Shown piece after piece: positions 1 to 5,351 of a stretch of DNA of 5,870 bases. The stretch's first letter is position 1; each line of letters begins with the position of its first letter. Source of the DNA: an uncultured Subdoligranulum sp. (GTDB lineage: Bacteria > Bacillota_A > Clostridia > Oscillospirales > Ruminococcaceae); contig NZ_CALADU010000084.1 in assembly GCF_937890665.1 (NCBI RefSeq), positions 1 through 5,870 on the forward strand, in the 5' to 3' direction. The notes under the pieces are model-generated. The model was not told the origin of the DNA. It did no database searches and saw only the letters and a program-made list of their open reading frames with translations. Both the position numbers and the translations under genes were made by a program.

Positions 1-70
1 AAACCATGTCTTCTTTTGTTTGCTTTTCAATTTGCGAAAATTATTGTACCTTATCAAAGTCGCAAAAAGC

Positions 71-110
71 AAAACAAAACCGCCCTTTCCAAGCGAAAAG
101 AGCGGTTTTT
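71..110 (-). terminator. Intrinsic terminator downstream of tRNA-Thr fragment
   Basis: An 8-bp outer stem (76-83 with 102-109) and an inner CTTT/AAAG stem (85-88 with 97-100) form a hairpin. On the minus strand it is followed by a T-rich tract (complement of 71-79), and on the plus strand by TTTTT, so it could work in both directions. It lies directly after the tRNA 3' end at 112, as expected for the native terminator of that tRNA. This suggests that positions 1-111 are original flanking chromosome. The remaining bases 1-70 are AT-rich, with no gene seen. Confidence 0.7.
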
Positions 111-111
111 G

Positions 112-157
112 TGGAGCTGCTATCCGGATTTGAACCGGAGACCTCATCCTTACCAAG
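112..157 (-). other. tRNA-Thr(GGU) 3'-end fragment, probable att site
   Basis: Read on the minus strand, this is the 3' part of a tRNA: anticodon loop with GGT (threonine ACC codons), 3' anticodon stem GGATG, a 5-nt variable loop, a perfect T-stem TCCGG/CCGGA around TTCAAAT, acceptor strand TAGCAGC, discriminator T and an encoded CCA. Homology stops exactly after the anticodon loop. The next bases (158 on) do not form the 5' anticodon stem, D-arm or acceptor strand, so it cannot be a working tRNA. Known biology: tyrosine integrases use tRNA 3' ends as attB and leave such a copy at the distal junction. With the tRNA terminator on its left, the inserted element should extend rightward from about 158. 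The intact tRNA copy is not in this window. Confidence 0.8.
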
Positions 158-162
158 TGGTT

Positions 163-207
163 AAAAGCCCCGAAAGTACTGCTTTCCAGTGCTTTCGGGG
201 CCTTTTT
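163..207. terminator. Strong bidirectional intrinsic terminator
   Basis: A 15-bp stem (167-181 with 187-201) has a single T·G wobble and a 5-nt loop. It is followed by CTTTTTG on the plus strand, and by TTTTAA on the minus strand (complement of 163-166). It sits 10 bp inside the tRNA scar. It would insulate the element edge in both directions, and on the minus strand could end transcripts that come through the zinc-ribbon gene. Confidence 0.75.
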
Positions 208-269
208 GTTTCAGAGATGCGTGGTCTTTAGAGCTTTCCGCTCCATTGTTTCCATCCGCTCGTTTCCCC

Positions 270-291
270 GTGTGGGTCACGGTGTGGGTCA
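270..291. repeat. Two tandem 10-bp direct repeats near the att site
   Basis: The decamer GTGTGGGTCA occurs at 270-279 and again at 282-291, a 12-bp period, about 115 bp inside the tRNA-Thr scar. Short direct repeats close to an attachment site are typical arm-type binding sites of tyrosine integrases. An alternative is that they are the repetitive 3' end of a decayed integrase gene: on the minus strand one frame reads LTHTVTHTGKRADGNN and stays open to a stop at 161-163, but two stops lie just upstream of it. The interpretation is uncertain; the repeat itself is plain in the sequence. Confidence 0.5.
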
Positions 292-336
292 AACAACATT
301 AGACAACACGTTGTTACAATGTCGCAAACGGAATCA

Positions 337-597
337 TTACAAAACTTCGCTGCAACGTCTTCCGCCCAAATGCGGTCCAAAATCTTCTACTCGGCAAAGA
401 GAGCACCAACTCTGTGCACCATCAGGGATTTTTGCAGAAACTCTCTTCACGCTTTTCCCAAAGTTTTGTGGATATGAGTAGAAAATATGCTCCTCCCCAT
501 CTTCAACAGAACATTTCGGGCAGGACTTTAGCGCCATTTCTTGAGCATATTGTGACTCGTTTAGCGGTCTACCGCAGTGCTTGCAAACCCTGCTCAC
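337..597 (-). CDS. Small three-CXXC zinc-ribbon protein next to the R-M locus
   Basis: This encodes 86 residues with a GTG start, chosen because GAGGAGGG lies about 8 nt upstream, the best Shine-Dalgarno in the window. Three CXXC pairs are visible: C5/C8 (CKHC), C26/C29 (CPKC) and C65/C68 (WCSLC). The first two pairs would form one zinc ribbon. The third follows the stretch HIFYSYPQNFG...PDGAQSWCSLCR, which resembles a recurring segment of small zinc-binding or HNH-like nuclease-associated proteins; I cannot name the family. There is no signal peptide or membrane segment, so it should be cytoplasmic and may bind DNA, RNA or a protein. It lies 121 bp downstream of the endonuclease gene on the same strand, behind its own possible promoters, and ends about 180 bp from the tRNA scar. 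A role as accessory factor or regulator of the R-M system is inferred only from position. Confidence 0.75.
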   Translation of the reverse strand: MSRVCKHCGRPLNESQYAQEMALKSCPKCSVEDGEEHIFYSYPQNFGKSVKRVSAKIPDGAQSWCSLCRVEDFGPHLGGRRCSEVL

Positions 598-624
598 TGC
601 AATTCCCTCCTCTCATTAGATTAA

Positions 625-657
625 TTACAATTTATACCTATCATTTCCAATTGTCAA
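625..657 (-). promoter_or_regulatory. Candidate proximal promoter of the zinc-ribbon gene
   Basis: On the minus strand a perfect TTGACA -35 (652-657) is followed after 15 nt by TATAAA (631-636), or after 17 nt by TAAATT (629-634). The predicted start lies a few bases further on, upstream of the Shine-Dalgarno and the GTG at 597. It would allow the zinc-ribbon gene to be expressed independently of the methyltransferase-endonuclease transcript. Confidence 0.5.
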
Positions 658-672
658 TGCAATTTCCTTCTG

Positions 673-700
673 TGAATACAACCACGTGCTCATATGTCAA
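673..700 (-). promoter_or_regulatory. Candidate distal promoter of the zinc-ribbon gene
   Basis: A second perfect TTGACA -35 (695-700) is followed by a 16-nt spacer and TATTCA (673-678) on the minus strand. A CACGTG palindrome (683-688) sits inside the spacer and could be a protein-binding site. The box is 18 bp past the endonuclease stop codon. I see no terminator hairpin between the endonuclease and this promoter, so read-through is also possible. Confidence 0.4.
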
Positions 701-718
701 TAGTATAGTATAAATATA

Positions 719-1993
719 TCAGCTTTCTTCCACCAATCCTAAAATCCAGTTGAGCCATCCAATAATTGTTGAGGAGCGGCGGTAATATGTGCTATTTGCC
801 TCAACATGGTACAAATTCGATTCTTTCATTATCTGCACAATCGCATTTGCATCTGGCATTTCCCCAGAATTCAAATTTATTTTTAGTGTTTCATTAAAAG
901 CGCGATGTCTGAGAATTGCTGACACAATAGCAAGCTGTCGCTCTTTATATTCCAATTCCATTACGCTTCGTCCTAAATTTGAAAGTTGGAAAGTAATTGC
1001 TCCTTCTTCATTCTTCACTTTTTCAATGAAGCCAAGATAACGGCCTGCATCAGTATAGTAATTGGTCTGTCTTTCATCAAAAGCGTATTCGGAGGTGATA
1101 TCTTGCTTCGTCATAGAACGCCCAGTAAGCAATTCCATCAAATTAACGATCCTCGGCATACTGTTTGCCTGTGGAAATGCAATATCGGGTTCTTCACAAA
1201 TAGATATATTCTCCAAAACATTTTGAATATCTTCAAGTGAAATTTCAGGTGAAATAATATAATTCTTTTGCTTCACCAAACACAAAGAATTATAGTTCTT
1301 AGGATCGGCAAATTCATACTGATATAGATAGAATACGCCATTAGAAAATACCAAAAACACCGACTTAACTTTTTTTGTTATGCGGCTTTCCCAAACACGA
1401 AACGGATAATAAAGTTGTCTCACCAAAAAATCATCTGAAATATCATGTTTAGCCTCAAATAGTGAAAGATAATCTATCCCCTCATAGGCAGCATCAATCT
1501 CAATTTGAGAATTACTCACTGTTAGGGATTGTTTTCCCCTACCTGTAGCGATATCAAACTCAAAGTTTCCGGAACTCATTCGACCACTCACGGTTGGGAC
1601 CAGCTCCGTATCTTCAAGAAAATCATTTAAGATTCCACAAGCATTTGCACAATTCAACGCAATAGCTTCACTGACTAAATATTTGGGCATAAGACTCTGT
1701 ATATGCGCAGGAATTTTGACGGTTTGATAATATTCCGTTGGTGGGTCAAAGGTTTGATAAGCCGAAAACTGGGATATGACATAATCGCCTCGCGTAATAG
1801 GTAGAATTGCCAAATTATTCTTGGAAAAGATTTGAGGTAGATTAACCTTATGATCGAATTTGGTCATCAACCTTGGTTCGCGAAATTCTCTAATCTGATT
1901 TGCAGAAATGGTAAATATCCCATATTTCGAAATTTCATCTAAAATATGATATTTGTCAAATAAGATTTCCCAAGCAGTATCATTTAGCCCCAT
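719..1993 (-). CDS. Type II restriction endonuclease, PD-(D/E)XK fold
   Basis: This encodes 424 residues and is the probable DNA-cleaving partner of the overlapping Dam-like methyltransferase. A PD-(D/E)XK active site is readable as IEIDAAYEG with D167, then LFEAKHD with E180 and K182, followed by Q193 in VRQLYYPFRVWE, which fits the conserved glutamine on the next helix of this fold. Beta-strand-like KSVFLVFSNGVFYLYQYEF (about 210-228) follows. The C-terminal part (about 283-424) looks like one or two winged-helix modules (MTKQDITSEYAFDERQTNYY; YYRRSSTIIGWLNWILGLVEE), probably for target recognition. The ATG overlaps the methyltransferase 3' end by 14 nt. Its Shine-Dalgarno is weak, with only GGA close by and a GGAGG 15 nt away, which suggests translational coupling; this would keep nuclease output tied to methylase. 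Codon and base composition are AT-rich. The recognition sequence cannot be deduced here. The gene is intact. Confidence 0.82.
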   Translation of the reverse strand: MGLNDTAWEILFDKYHILDEISKYGIFTISANQIREFREPRLMTKFDHKVNLPQIFSKNNLAILPITRGDYVISQFSAYQTFDPPTEYYQTVKIPAHIQSLMPKYLVSEAIALNCANACGILNDFLEDTELVPTVSGRMSSGNFEFDIATGRGKQSLTVSNSQIEIDAAYEGIDYLSLFEAKHDISDDFLVRQLYYPFRVWESRITKKVKSVFLVFSNGVFYLYQYEFADPKNYNSLCLVKQKNYIISPEISLEDIQNVLENISICEEPDIAFPQANSMPRIVNLMELLTGRSMTKQDITSEYAFDERQTNYYTDAGRYLGFIEKVKNEEGAITFQLSNLGRSVMELEYKERQLAIVSAILRHRAFNETLKINLNSGEMPDANAIVQIMKESNLYHVEANSTYYRRSSTIIGWLNWILGLVEES

Positions 1994-2822
1994 AGTTCCG
2001 AATCAAAACCTCCTCAATAGCCCCTCGCTTGCTGGCGTCGGAGTTTATTGCTCGTTTTGCATGTACTGTTGCTACGGTATAATCTTTGTATAGTTCTTTG
2101 ATGAAACTGGTAGCCGAATTCGAAAGCAAAAATTTTACACCGCGTTGAGTAAGAATATCGCAGCATTCTTTCAACCGGATCTGTTCATTTCTATCAAAAC
2201 CTCCGCTGTTATATCCGGTAAAGCTTGCGGTATCTGACACCGGATCATAAGGAGGATCAAGATAAACAAACCCACCCCTTGGAACGCGCTGAAGAGTCGT
2301 CTCAAAGTCTTCACTTAAAAGTTCAATATTATTTTCTGATAAATACTTACTTACAGCGCGCAAAACGGGTGCATTAACAATACTTGGATTTTTATAATGT
2401 CCAAATGGAGAATTGAACTCTCCGGAAGCATTTACCCGAAAGAGGCCGTTATAGCAAGTCTTGTTTAAATAAATAACTCTGGACGCTCTTTTAACCTTCG
2501 ACATGGCCCCATAGCTCTCTTTGTCCCTATCTAAGTCCCTGAGTGCATAAAAATATTCCGAAGTGTTTTCGTGTCTTTGCAGATCCTCAATTAGATCCTC
2601 GACGTCATCGCGAATCACTTCATACACTAACATCAAATCTCCATTGAGATCGTTGACGATGGCGCTTTTCGGCTGGTGGCAAAAGAGGACTGCCCCACCG
2701 CCTAAAAAAGGTTCACAATAAGTAGTCATTCGTTTGGGAAACAACGGAACAATTTCATCCAAAAGTTGTCTCTTTCCACCGACCCATTTCACAACAGGGG
2801 AAACTAATTTGTTTTTTGCCAT
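1980..2822 (-). CDS. Dam/DpnM-like adenine-N6 DNA methyltransferase (D12 class)
   Basis: This encodes 280 residues. It transfers a methyl group from S-adenosylmethionine to adenine N6 in a short target, protecting it from the partner nuclease. Motifs in alpha-group order are: N-terminal KWVGGKRQLL (12-21), motif I EPFLGGGAV (37-45), NDLNGDL (57-63), LNKTCYNGLFRVN (119-131, a Dam-family hallmark), catalytic motif IV DPPY (189-192), and FLLSNS (231-236). Length matches DpnM/Dam-type enzymes. The start at 2822 (MAKNKLVSP) is preferred over an in-frame ATG at 2840, because AAAGGGG lies 8 nt upstream of it and the 2840 codon falls almost on the predicted transcription start. Targets of this class include GATC and GATATC, so the site is not assured. 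GATC is not obviously depleted in the window. It is first in the operon, so methylase is made before nuclease. Confidence 0.92.
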   Translation of the reverse strand: MAKNKLVSPVVKWVGGKRQLLDEIVPLFPKRMTTYCEPFLGGGAVLFCHQPKSAIVNDLNGDLMLVYEVIRDDVEDLIEDLQRHENTSEYFYALRDLDRDKESYGAMSKVKRASRVIYLNKTCYNGLFRVNASGEFNSPFGHYKNPSIVNAPVLRAVSKYLSENNIELLSEDFETTLQRVPRGGFVYLDPPYDPVSDTASFTGYNSGGFDRNEQIRLKECCDILTQRGVKFLLSNSATSFIKELYKDYTVATVHAKRAINSDASKRGAIEEVLIRNYGAK

Positions 2823-2835
2823 TGTATCATCCCCT

Positions 2836-2852
2836 TTCATCCGATGGATGAA
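2836..2852. promoter_or_regulatory. Palindromic candidate operator at the R-M transcription start
   Basis: TTCATCC-GAT-GGATGAA is a perfect 7-bp inverted repeat with a 3-bp centre. It abuts the -10 box and is centred about on the predicted +1. A protein bound here would block RNA polymerase. Autoregulation by the methyltransferase or by a small controller protein is known in other type II systems. No classical helix-turn-helix controller gene is visible in this locus. Confidence 0.45.
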
Positions 2853-2880
2853 GTATAACAGAAATTATCATCTCTGACAA
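2852..2880 (-). promoter_or_regulatory. Sigma-A-type promoter of the methyltransferase-endonuclease operon
   Basis: On the minus strand TTGTCA (2875-2880) and TATACT (2852-2857) are separated by the optimal 17 nt, each box one mismatch from consensus. The predicted start is near 2845, giving a leader of about 23 nt before the ATG at 2822. The position rules out meaningful use of the ATG at 2840. Confidence 0.7.
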
Positions 2881-2881
2881 G

Positions 2882-3325
2882 TTGATGTTCTTTATCCGGC
2901 CAACTTTTTCCCATAATTGTACGAATGAGGGACATTCCCAAGCCGGGAATACGATATCTGGACACTCATTGCCACTGTATGTAGTTTTGCTGAGAAGATC
3001 GGAAACCGATTCCCGCAAAAGCAATGGAACGGATTTTGGTTGCTCTCCAAGAACCGACAGAGTACAATACAGAACCGCCACGAGTACCCAGTGACAAGAT
3101 AAATTAGCGTAAGCCACGAGATGGCGACTTGTCCAAACCGATTCGGTGTGAAAAGGAAGCGCAGTAGAGCGAGAAATATGGAGTCTAATAATGAGGAACA
3201 AGCGTAAAGCAGGAAACCTCTGTCTGCATAAGGAAATTATATCATCGCCCACCAGGGCAGGGATATTTTCATCATTACTCGATGTGAGCAGTATTGGGGC
3301 ATCTAATGAGGTGTTAGTATAAGGT
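2882..3325 (+). other. Gene-free stretch with broken plus-strand coding remnants
   Basis: No intact gene is convincing over these 440 bases. On the plus strand, one frame reads DIWTLIATVCSFAEKIGNRF and continues to a stop near 3102. A second encodes a basic 28-residue peptide starting at 3122 (MATCPNRFGVKRKRSRARN). A third runs from an ATG near 3189 to a stop near 3320. None has a good Shine-Dalgarno, and stops separate the plausible segments. A 141-codon frame on the minus strand is also open but looks like a shadow. This is most likely the eroded remains of mobile-element genes on the opposite strand to the R-M operon. I do not recognise any family. Confidence 0.35.
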
Positions 3326-3329
3326 ACAG

Positions 3330-3572
3330 ATGCTCAATATACACAGTTTCAGGAGCCAGATTGCAGTAGGCTGGTATGGCTGGAGGCGGCTCTTTCGTGT
3401 CTCCCCACTTATGCTCTCCGGGATCATCGCGGACAGCTTTCAGTTCAGCGAGGAGGACCTGCGCCGGCGCCGCGCGGAGAGCGTTCGGAATGTGAAACAG
3501 ACCAACGGGCGTATCTCGTTTGAAAAGCGGGTACGGGAATCCGTGAAGGATGATGACGGATGGCAAGGCTGA
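3330..3572 (+). pseudogene. Tail of a mobilisation-operon gene (remnant)
   Basis: An 80-codon frame whose convincing part is the charged C-terminus FSEEDLRRRRAESVRNVKQT...FEKRVRESVKDDDGWQG. GC content jumps here (about 3380-3560) relative to both sides. The N-terminal part before the GC rise has no Shine-Dalgarno, so the visible ATG is probably not the original start. The frame overlaps the next start (3560) by 13 nt, the close coupling seen in mobile-element operons just ahead of a relaxase gene. The family is not recognised; a relaxosome accessory protein is an inference. Confidence 0.4.
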
Positions 3573-3724
3573 TCGTCAAAAGTCCGTACATCAAGAGTGT
3601 GGCGATGATCACAAATGAGCCGCATCCGAATCCGGATGCGGCTCACTCTGTCGGTAGCGCAAGTTCATGCGCCACCTCAAAATTTGCGTCGCAAAACAAA
3701 GAAAGAAAGCCTGTCCGCAATTGA
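3560..3724 (+). pseudogene. Relaxase (MobP-like) N-terminal stub
   Basis: The ATG at 3560 has AAGGA about 9 nt upstream and encodes MARLIVKSPYIK, which I recognise as the opening of MobP-type relaxases from Clostridia conjugative or mobilisable elements. After about 12 codons the similarity ends. The frame runs into the hairpin at 3617-3644 and stops at 3724 after 54 residues, with none of the relaxase histidine or tyrosine motifs. A full relaxase has several hundred residues, so this is a deletion stub, not a gene. Recognition rests on a short N-terminal signature, so confidence is moderate. Confidence 0.45.
3617..3644. terminator. Perfect 12-bp hairpin, possible terminator of the nucleotidyltransferase pseudogene
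   Basis: GAGCCGCATCCG (3617-3628) pairs perfectly with CGGATGCGGCTC (3633-3644) around a 4-nt loop. On the minus strand it is followed by ATTTGTGA, a weak T-rich tail, and it lies 32 bases beyond the pseudogene stop at 3677. On the plus strand there is no T-run. It also marks roughly where relaxase similarity breaks off, so it may equally be a junction feature. Confidence 0.45.
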
Positions 3725-3937
3725 TAACTTTCTGAAAATTGTAGTCAGTTTGGGATGGCTATTCCGCAAAGGTTGCGGTAATGTCATATCTGATTCTGCA
3801 TGCTGAGCCTAACTGGTATACGCCCCATATAAGATTACGGCATCTAACTTAACGCCAAGGATATCCACCACGCCGCTGGTAAGCATCTTCGAGTCATTTG
3901 TTTCCATGCCCGCCATGTCTTCTGCCGTTTTCAGCAT
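3677..3937 (-). pseudogene. Nucleotidyltransferase-fold (MNT-like) pseudogene with in-frame amber
   Basis: Minus-strand frame of 87 codons from the ATG at 3937. It reads MLKTAEDMAG...VVDILGVKLDAVILYGAYTS, then a TAG at 3809-3811, then AQHAESDMT in the same frame. This aligns column for column with the Pol-beta/MNT nucleotidyltransferase signature (GSYARGxxxxxSDID type): GAY for GSY, the amber exactly at the invariant glycine, SD retained, and the second catalytic aspartate replaced by threonine. Downstream residues run to a TGA at 3677. No Shine-Dalgarno fits the ATG. Intact relatives include antitoxins of HEPN-MNT toxin-antitoxin modules and aminoglycoside-type nucleotidyltransferases; which one this was cannot be told. 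No HEPN partner is visible. It is inactive on two independent grounds. Confidence 0.6.
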
Positions 3938-3985
3938 ACCAAATAAGAACGAAGTTTACAACCGAAATAACGCTCCTTATCTGTG

Positions 3986-4016
3986 AAAAAGCAGGGGATG
4001 CCCCCTGCTCATCCTT
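3986..4016. terminator. Bidirectional intrinsic terminator
   Basis: AGCAGGGG (3990-3997) pairs with CCCCTGCT (4002-4009) around a 4-nt loop. The minus strand continues with TTTTTC (complement of 3985-3990) and the plus strand with a T-rich stretch. On the minus strand it would end transcripts coming from the recombinase remnant, and it lies about 50 bp upstream of the nucleotidyltransferase pseudogene start. Confidence 0.65.
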
Positions 4017-4138
4017 TTCATGTGCTTTTTTAAAAGATATACGCCTGTTATTTTTTAACATTTTGGAGCAGGCCCTTAATCCTTCATGTAAATGTTAATC
4101 CCAGACGGTCACAACGAAAGTTGCATTTCCTTTTTCTA
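4010..4138. other. AT-rich spacer without a recognisable gene
   Basis: Between the terminator and the recombinase remnant I find only short frames. The minus-strand one that begins near 4058 (MLKNNRRISFKKAHEKDEQG) reads straight through the terminator hairpin and has no convincing Shine-Dalgarno, so it is not called as a gene. Confidence 0.4.
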
Positions 4139-4327
4139 CTATGTTGGTCTTTTTTGAATTTTTTTATTTGCAATAGTCTGTGCTATATTATCTATTGCTA
4201 AAGTCTCCGCTGAAAGCGCATATTCCTTTGTATATGTGATCTCCGGCACAGCGCAGATGTAAGTCCACAGTGTGAATGCAGTTGAACTGTGGCCAAAAGT
4301 GGTGCTGGCAGCACTGCGGACAAAAAG
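4139..4327 (-). pseudogene. C-terminal tail of a tyrosine recombinase (integrase remnant)
   Basis: A minus-strand frame ending in TAG at 4139-4141 reads ...TTFGHSSTAFTLWTYICAVPE...LAIDNIAQTIANKK. GHSSTAFTLxTY matches the box around the last catalytic residues of tyrosine recombinases, with the tyrosine 10 residues after the histidine of GH, as expected. W replaces the usual D before TY, and C replaces the usual H or other residue two places after Y. Nothing upstream of about 4327 is integrase: the frame runs into the terminator of the permease gene and closes at 4334. The N-terminal and core parts, including the Arg-His motifs, are lost. This is probably one edge of a deleted integrative element fused to the chromosomal permease operon. 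Confidence 0.6.
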
Positions 4328-4365
4328 GCCCCTTCAAACGCGGGAGAGTTTGCGTTTGAAGGGGC
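4321..4365 (-). terminator. Intrinsic terminator of the permease gene
   Basis: A perfect 14-bp stem (4328-4341 with 4352-4365) and a 10-nt loop are followed on the minus strand by CTTTTTG. It begins 12 nt after the permease stop codon and would end the dehydrogenase-permease transcript. Confidence 0.85.
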
Positions 4366-4377
4366 AGAAAGGGAAGA

Positions 4378-5325
4378 TTAAATCAATGATAAGTTTTTCA
4401 GCACTGCCACAAACAGGCAGAGGGTCACGGAGGAAAAAAGGGTGGAGATGGTCACGATGCTGCCGGCCAGCAGGTCGTCCGCGCCGTATTCACCGGCCAG
4501 CTGATAGGTGGTGATGGCCGACGGCGCCGCCGTGAACAAGAACACGGGGATCAGTTCCGTCCCACGGAGCCCAAAGCCCCAGATCGCCACCGGCAGGGCC
4601 AGCAGAGGCATAATGAGCAGTTTGAAGAGCACCACTGCCCCTGTCAGCCGCCTCTGTCCAGCAGGCACCCGTCCGCCATACAGCTTGACCCCCAGCGTCA
4701 GGAAGGCCAGCGGCGAGGCCATGGCCGCGAGACTGGCGGTCAGACTCTCCAGCGGCCCCGGCAGGGCCATATGGAAGGGCCGGAAGGCCAGTCCCAGGAA
4801 CACGCCCCACAGAACGGGATTTTTCAGGATGCCCTTCAGGAGTTGTGTCCAGCTTCTCTGCTCCCGCCCGGCGTACCAGGCATACATGACTACCGCGGCG
4901 ATGTTCAGCACCGGCAGGGTCGCCGCCGCGATGGCCGATGCGGCAGCTGCCGCGCCCGCCCCTCCCAGCAGTTGGGAGAACGGGATACCGTACAGGGTGA
5001 AATTGCCCCGGTATAAGGATTGGATGACCACCGCGATCTGATTTCTGTCATGGACCAGCCGGGGGATCAGCAGAATACCCGCCAGCAGGGAAACCGCGAT
5101 GACACCGTAGGCAAAGGCGATGCTGCGCAGGCAGCTGTCCAGCGCCAGCTCTCCCTGGGAGATGCTGCGGAACAGCAGCACCGGGAACAGCAAACGCATA
5201 CACAGGTGGTCTCCCTCCGCCGCAAAGTGCTCAGAGACCAGCTCCCGTTTTCGCATCAGGCAGCCCAGCAAAAGCAGCAGCGCCACTGGCAGGACCGCCT
5301 GCAGGGCATATCGGACAGCTTCCAT
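4378..5325 (-). CDS. AEC-family (auxin efflux carrier-like) membrane transporter
   Basis: A 315-residue hydrophobic protein with about ten predicted transmembrane segments (roughly 7-23, 41-53, 66-86, 109-124, 128-150, 170-182, 194-214, 228-251, 258-275, 286-309). Family marks include VIQSLYRGNFTLYGIPF (100-116), KNPVLWG (168-174), SPLAFLTLGVKL (204-215) and the C-terminal APSAITTYQLAGEYGADDLLAGSIV (267-291). Length is normal for bacterial AEC permeases, which include malonate and malate carriers; the substrate here is unknown, an organic acid being likely. GGAGG lies 10 nt ahead of the ATG. The start is 26 nt after the dehydrogenase stop, so the two genes are probably co-transcribed. The gene is markedly GC-rich compared with the restriction locus and looks like resident chromosome. 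A carboxylate substrate linked to the upstream dehydrogenase is an inference. Confidence 0.88.
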   Translation of the reverse strand: MEAVRYALQAVLPVALLLLLGCLMRKRELVSEHFAAEGDHLCMRLLFPVLLFRSISQGELALDSCLRSIAFAYGVIAVSLLAGILLIPRLVHDRNQIAVVIQSLYRGNFTLYGIPFSQLLGGAGAAAAASAIAAATLPVLNIAAVVMYAWYAGREQRSWTQLLKGILKNPVLWGVFLGLAFRPFHMALPGPLESLTASLAAMASPLAFLTLGVKLYGGRVPAGQRRLTGAVVLFKLLIMPLLALPVAIWGFGLRGTELIPVFLFTAAPSAITTYQLAGEYGADDLLAGSIVTISTLFSSVTLCLFVAVLKNLSLI

Positions 5326-5351
5326 ATTCCATCCACCTCCGTGGGACAGGG

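Noticed and set aside
2827..3252. 141-codon minus-strand open frame directly upstream of the methyltransferase
   Set aside because: It starts with GTG without a Shine-Dalgarno, has an L/S/R/C/H-rich composition typical of antisense reading, contains the methyltransferase promoter, and matches no family I recognise.
3440..3806. Two opposed small frames both starting MSRIRIRMRL
   Set aside because: The identical N-termini come from the perfect hairpin at 3617-3644 being read on both strands. Neither has a supporting ribosome binding site.
3894..4058. Minus-strand 55-codon frame beginning MLKNNRRISFKKAHEKDEQG
   Set aside because: It reads through an intrinsic terminator hairpin, and the DEQGASPAFS part is simply the hairpin translated. 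There is no ribosome binding site.
4170..4198. GCAATAG-N15-CTATTGC inverted repeat as a possible LysR-type operator
   Set aside because: It lies inside the recombinase remnant's coding frame, with no promoter or regulated gene next to it; coincidence is more likely.
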